Source of the DNA: Comamonas sp. lk
Lineage (GTDB): Bacteria; Pseudomonadota; Gammaproteobacteria; Burkholderiales; Burkholderiaceae_C
Assembly (NCBI GenBank): GCA_945875225.1
Contig: CAMCJY010000060.1
Coordinates: 1-9,244, forward strand
Direction of reading: 5' to 3'
DNA length: 9,244 bases
A program made the position numbers and the translations under genes. The number at the start of each line of letters is the position of its first letter. The first letter of the stretch is position 1. Positions 6,404 through 9,244 of the stretch are shown here, piece by piece. The notes below the pieces were generated by a model. It saw only the letters and a program-made list of their open reading frames with translations. It did not search any database and had not been told where the DNA came from.

Positions 6404-7443
6404 GCGAGTTTCAAATCGGCCTCGTGGTGCTGGGTGCTTTGGTCTTGCTCGGTGTGCTGGTGCAAAGCCTGTGGTCTGCCCGGGCCAATGCGCCGCGCCA
6501 GGCCGATGCGCAGGCCGATGCGGCCGAGCACGATGGAAAACCCAGCTTTACCGAGCCGGTATTTGACGACGCGGGATTTGGCAATTTGAATTTCGCAGTG
6601 GCCGCACCACGCCGCCCGGCCATCGACAGCCTGATTGACGCACTCGCAGCGGTTAATTTGGACCCCATGGTGCCTGCCGTTTCCGGCGACGCGGCGGTGG
6701 CGGCATTTCCCGGTAGCTGGCGGGTGGGCAGTAAACCGTTTTTGATCGAAGGCTTTAACGCGGACGCGCAGGAGTGGGAAACCCCGGTACCCGGTGCGCG
6801 CTATATGGCGTTTCAGACCGCGGTGCAATTGGCCAATCGCGCAGGCGCCCTCAACGATATCGAGTATTCCGAGTTCGTGGTCAAAACCCAGGCGTTTGCC
6901 GATGCCATGAATGCGACGCCCGAGTTTCGCGAAATGCGCGATGAGGTGGCGCGGGCCAAGGAACTAGACAATTTTGCCAGCCAGCACGATGCGCAACTCG
7001 GCCTGAACCTACGGGCCCGCCATGCCGCATGGAGCCCGGGCTACATCACCCAGGTGGCGGCGCAGCACGGTTTTGTTCCCGGTCAACTCCCTGGACGCAT
7101 GGTGCTGCCTGCCCCGGTCGTTGGGCTGCCGCCTTTGTTGGCGCTCACTTTTGATAGCCAGGCCGCACTGGCCGAGGACCCGGCCCAATCGGCTATTTTT
7201 GATATCGTCTTTCATTTGGACGCGCCACAAGTGGACCGAGCTGAACAAGCCTTTGACCGCATGTGCCAGGCAGCGCAAGCGATGGCGCACAGCATGGACG
7301 GCATCGTCACCGACGACAATGGGCAGGCCTTGCCGGTGCAAGCGCTGCAGTCCATAAGCCACGAGTTGCAGCAGTTGCATGACCGGCTGGAGCAGCGTGA
7401 CTTTCCCGCCGGGTCTGCGTTGGCGCGGCGCTTGTTTTCCTGA
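6400..7443 (+). CDS. zipA: Cell division protein ZipA (membrane-anchored FtsZ-binding protein)
   Basis: ZipA tethers FtsZ protofilaments to the inner membrane and helps recruit the later divisome. The 347-residue protein has one N-terminal membrane helix (about 6-25, IGLVVLGALVLLGVLVQSLW) followed by Arg-containing sequence, giving the ZipA topology with the bulk in the cytoplasm. Residues 30-70 are a short acidic/Ala/Gln linker, not the long Pro/Gln-rich linker of Escherichia coli ZipA. The C-terminal FtsZ-binding domain spans about 195-332, with DAQLGLNLRA (197-206), PPLLALTFD (244-252), FDIVFHLD (267-274), AQAMAHSMDGIVTDD (292-306) and the closing helix SISHELQQLHDRL (318-330). Residues 90-185 (KPFLIEGF, RYMAFQTAVQLANRAGALND) resemble a second, weaker copy of this fold. 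The ATG overlaps the smc stop as ATGA, with GGAGG at 6391-6395 only 4 bases before it, indicating translational coupling. Position directly before ligA supports the call. Sequence similarity to enterobacterial ZipA is modest. Confidence 0.87.
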   Translation: MSEFQIGLVVLGALVLLGVLVQSLWSARANAPRQADAQADAAEHDGKPSFTEPVFDDAGFGNLNFAVAAPRRPAIDSLIDALAAVNLDPMVPAVSGDAAVAAFPGSWRVGSKPFLIEGFNADAQEWETPVPGARYMAFQTAVQLANRAGALNDIEYSEFVVKTQAFADAMNATPEFREMRDEVARAKELDNFASQHDAQLGLNLRARHAAWSPGYITQVAAQHGFVPGQLPGRMVLPAPVVGLPPLLALTFDSQAALAEDPAQSAIFDIVFHLDAPQVDRAEQAFDRMCQAAQAMAHSMDGIVTDDNGQALPVQALQSISHELQQLHDRLEQRDFPAGSALARRLFS

Positions 7444-7505
7444 GTGCGCTTTGCATGCCGGCCACCGTACGGACGTTTCAAGCGAAAACCGTAAGTTTAA
7501 AAAGT

Positions 7506-7509
7506 AGGG
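7506..7509 (+). promoter_or_regulatory. Ribosome binding site of ligA
   Basis: AGGG lies 6 bases before the GTG at 7516. An in-frame TAA at 7498-7500 closes the frame just upstream, so GTG 7516 is the first possible start. The alternative ATG at 7573 has no comparable site and would begin directly at the conserved LRAQL helix. Confidence 0.5.
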
Positions 7510-7515
7510 CCGCAG

Positions 7516-9244
7516 GTGAGTACCCCCGAGTTACCGGATAGCCCAGAGCCTCCAGGAGATGTATCGCTGCGCATGGCGCAATTGCGAGCGCAACTGCAGC
7601 ACCACGGACATTTGTACTACGTACTGGATGCAGCTGAGTTGCCAGATGCTGAATACGACCGCATGTTCCGCGCCTTGCAGGCCCTTGAGGAGCTCCACCC
7701 ACAATGGCGTACCGAGGACTCGCCCACGCAAAGGGTGGGCGGCAAGCCGCTGGCACAATTTGCCAGCGTGCCCCATGTAGTGCCCATGCTGAGCATCCGC
7801 ACCGAGACCGACACCGAGTCGTCCGGCGCGCTGGCCTTTGACACCCGCATCCGCAAAGAGTTGGAGTTGACCGACGACGCGCCAGCAGTGCACTACGTAA
7901 CCGAGCTGAAGTTTGACGGCCTGGCCATGAGTTTGCGCTATGAAAATGGCGTGTTGGTGCAGGCCGCGACCCGTGGTGATGGCGAGTACGGCGAGGATGT
8001 GACGCATAACGCGCGCACGATTGGCCAAATACCGCTGCGCTTGCAGGGCGCACCCTTGGTGCTGGAAGTGCGTGGCGAGGTGTATATGCGCCGCGATGAT
8101 TTTGAGACCCTGAACACGCGCCAGCGCGCGCGGATTGCCCAAGGCGAAAAAGGCGAAAAAACCTTTGTCAATCCGCGCAATGCCGCCGCCGGTGCGGTGC
8201 GCCAGCTCGACCCCCGTATTGCGGCGCAGCGGCCTTTGAGTTTTTTTGCCTATGGTGTGGGCGAGCTGCAAGGCGGGCCGGCCTGGGCTACGCATATGGA
8301 TTTGCTGATGGCACTCAAGGCCTGGGGTTTCCCGGTGGCGGCCCAGACCGCGACGGCGCTGGGGTCGCAGGGCTTGTTGGACTTTCACCAGCGCATCGGT
8401 GCGCTGCGCGACCAACTACAGTTTGATATTGATGGTGTGGTCTACAAAGTCAACAACCTGGCTTTGCAACAGCGCCTGGGCTTTGTCAGCCGCGAGCCGC
8501 GTTGGGCCGTCGCGCACAAATACCCGGCGCAAGAGCAAGTGACCACGGTGCTGGCCATTGATGTGCAAGTAGGGCGCACCGGCAAGTTCACCCCGGTGGC
8601 CAAACTGGTGCCGGTGTTTGTGGGCGGCGTCACCGTCACCAATGCCACGCTGCATAACGAAGACGAGGCCAGGCGCAAAGATGTGCGCGTGGGCGATAGC
8701 GTTATCGTGCGCCGTGCGGGGGATGTGATTCCCGAGGTGGTCAGCGTGTTGCCGTCCAGCTTGGAGTCGCCTGGGCGTGGTGAGGTGTTTACCATGCCGC
8801 GCCAATGTCCTGTGTGCGGCTCTGCCGCTTTGCGTGAGGAAGATGAGGCGGACTACCGTTGTACCGGCGGCTTGTTTTGCAGCGCGCAGCGCAAGCAGGC
8901 GATTTCACATTTTGTGCAGCGCCGCGCAGTCGAGGTCGAAGGCCTGGGTGAAAAACTGGTGGACCAATTGGTAGAAGCGGGTCTGGTGCGCACGCTGCCG
9001 GATATTTACCGGCTGGGCTTCACGGCCTTGGCTGCTTTGGACCGTATGGCCGATAAATCTGCCAGCAATGTGCTGGAGGCTTTGGAAAAGTCAAAATCCA
9101 CCACCTTGCCTCGCTTTCTCTATGGCTTAGGCATACGGCATGTGGGGGAGGCCACTGCCAAAGAATTGGCTCGGCATTTTGGTGATGTGCAAGCCCTTAT
9201 GGATGCGCCGCTGGAGCAACTGCTGGAAGTCAAGGATGTCGGGC
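7516..9244 (+). CDS. ligA: NAD+-dependent DNA ligase LigA (C-terminus beyond the right edge)
   Basis: LigA seals nicks with 3'-OH and 5'-phosphate ends in replication and repair, using NAD+ to adenylate itself. The window holds 576 residues of an expected roughly 680-700. Domain Ia, binding the NMN half of NAD+, covers about 20-85 with HLYYVLDAAELPDAEYD (32-48). The adenylation domain has the catalytic lysine Lys132 in TELKFDGLAM (129-138), ATRGDGEYGEDVT (151-163), EVRGEVYM (184-191), FVNPRNAAAG (217-226), FDIDGVVYKVN (303-313) and WAVAHKYP (330-337). The OB fold follows (about 340-412, VGRTGKFTPVA). A four-cysteine zinc finger uses Cys431, Cys434, Cys449 and Cys455, and helix-hairpin-helix motifs start at about 470 (VEGLGEKLVDQL, YGLGIRHVGE). 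The BRCT domain lies outside. The usual MLSLDN motif reads MLSIRT (91-96) and is followed by an unusual Thr/Glu-rich stretch. It starts 72 bases after zipA and is probably cotranscribed. The GTG start is supported by AGGG at 7506. Confidence 0.97.
   Translation, partial: MSTPELPDSPEPPGDVSLRMAQLRAQLQHHGHLYYVLDAAELPDAEYDRMFRALQALEELHPQWRTEDSPTQRVGGKPLAQFASVPHVVPMLSIRTETDTESSGALAFDTRIRKELELTDDAPAVHYVTELKFDGLAMSLRYENGVLVQAATRGDGEYGEDVTHNARTIGQIPLRLQGAPLVLEVRGEVYMRRDDFETLNTRQRARIAQGEKGEKTFVNPRNAAAGAVRQLDPRIAAQRPLSFFAYGVGELQGGPAWATHMDLLMALKAWGFPVAAQTATALGSQGLLDFHQRIGALRDQLQFDIDGVVYKVNNLALQQRLGFVSREPRWAVAHKYPAQEQVTTVLAIDVQVGRTGKFTPVAKLVPVFVGGVTVTNATLHNEDEARRKDVRVGDSVIVRRAGDVIPEVVSVLPSSLESPGRGEVFTMPRQCPVCGSAALREEDEADYRCTGGLFCSAQRKQAISHFVQRRAVEVEGLGEKLVDQLVEAGLVRTLPDIYRLGFTALAALDRMADKSASNVLEALEKSKSTTLPRFLYGLGIRHVGEATAKELARHFGDVQALMDAPLEQLLEVKDVG
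8143..8160. repeat. Perfect 9-bp tandem duplication inside ligA
   Basis: GGCGAAAAA occurs twice head to tail, encoding Gly-Glu-Lys twice (residues 210-215) just before the conserved FVNPRNAAAG motif of the adenylation domain. The second copy is followed by another A, so runs of five and six A lie within 20 bases. The frame is kept. It lies in a surface loop whose length varies in the family. Confidence 0.7.

Noticed and set aside
7465..7500. CCGTACGG palindrome and a weak hairpin (ACGG to CCGT, 7469-7492) between zipA and ligA, considered as a terminator
   Set aside because: The stem is interrupted by an uneven internal loop and no T tract follows; it is not a credible terminator and no promoter boxes stand out for ligA.
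7559..7780. Small open frame starting ATG at 7559 with AGGAG near it
   Set aside because: It is out of frame with ligA inside its conserved N-terminus; its translation is Cys/Arg/Thr-rich with no family likeness.
8153..8165. Possible programmed -1 frameshift site AAAAAAC in ligA
   Set aside because: The reading frame splits the run as GAA AAA ACC, not A AAA AAC as a -1 slippery site requires, and the full-length frame continues with conserved motifs.
7531..8415. 294-codon open frame antisense to ligA
   Set aside because: All LigA motifs are read on the plus strand through this region; the antisense translation is low in complexity and matches no family I know.

Overview
This window is a housekeeping stretch of a GC-rich betaproteobacterial chromosome, most likely from Burkholderiales and probably Comamonadaceae (the Acidovorax/Polaromonas/Rhodoferax type). 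The placement rests on three things: DapD is close to the enterobacterial enzyme, the Smc N-terminus (MRLNSIKLSGFKSF) is of the betaproteobacterial type as I remember it, and smc, zipA and ligA follow one another directly. The taxonomic call comes from memory of these families, not from a search.

Left block, minus strand, bases 1-2285: a lysine/diaminopimelate cluster read dapC -> dapD -> dapE. DapD succinylates tetrahydrodipicolinate, DapC transaminates the product, and DapE (only the first 70 residues lie in the window) removes succinate to give L,L-diaminopimelate, used for peptidoglycan and lysine. dapD and dapE are 3 bases apart; dapC and dapD are 42 bases apart. The likely promoter lies just upstream of dapC.

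Middle, bases 2286-2887: a 90-bp divergent intergenic region, then a 124-residue stand-alone histidine phosphotransfer (HPt) protein on the plus strand with a good ribosome binding site, then a 137-bp gap holding a GC hairpin flanked by an imperfect direct repeat and presumably the promoter for the next block. The HPt protein is the least understood gene here.

Right block, plus strand, bases 2888-9244: smc (chromosome condensin ATPase, 1171 residues), zipA (membrane-anchored FtsZ-binding protein, 347 residues; its ATG overlaps the smc stop by 4 bases) and ligA (NAD+-dependent DNA ligase, cut by the window edge after 576 residues). This looks like one transcription unit joining chromosome organisation, cell division and DNA sealing.

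I see no RNA genes, insertion sequences, CRISPR arrays, phage genes or other signs of transfer. I found no undescribed multi-gene system. The points worth a second look are small: the atypical HPt motif, an apparent tandem duplication inside ZipA, clade-specific changes in the Smc hinge and the LigA nucleotide-binding region, and a probable near-leaderless start for dapC.
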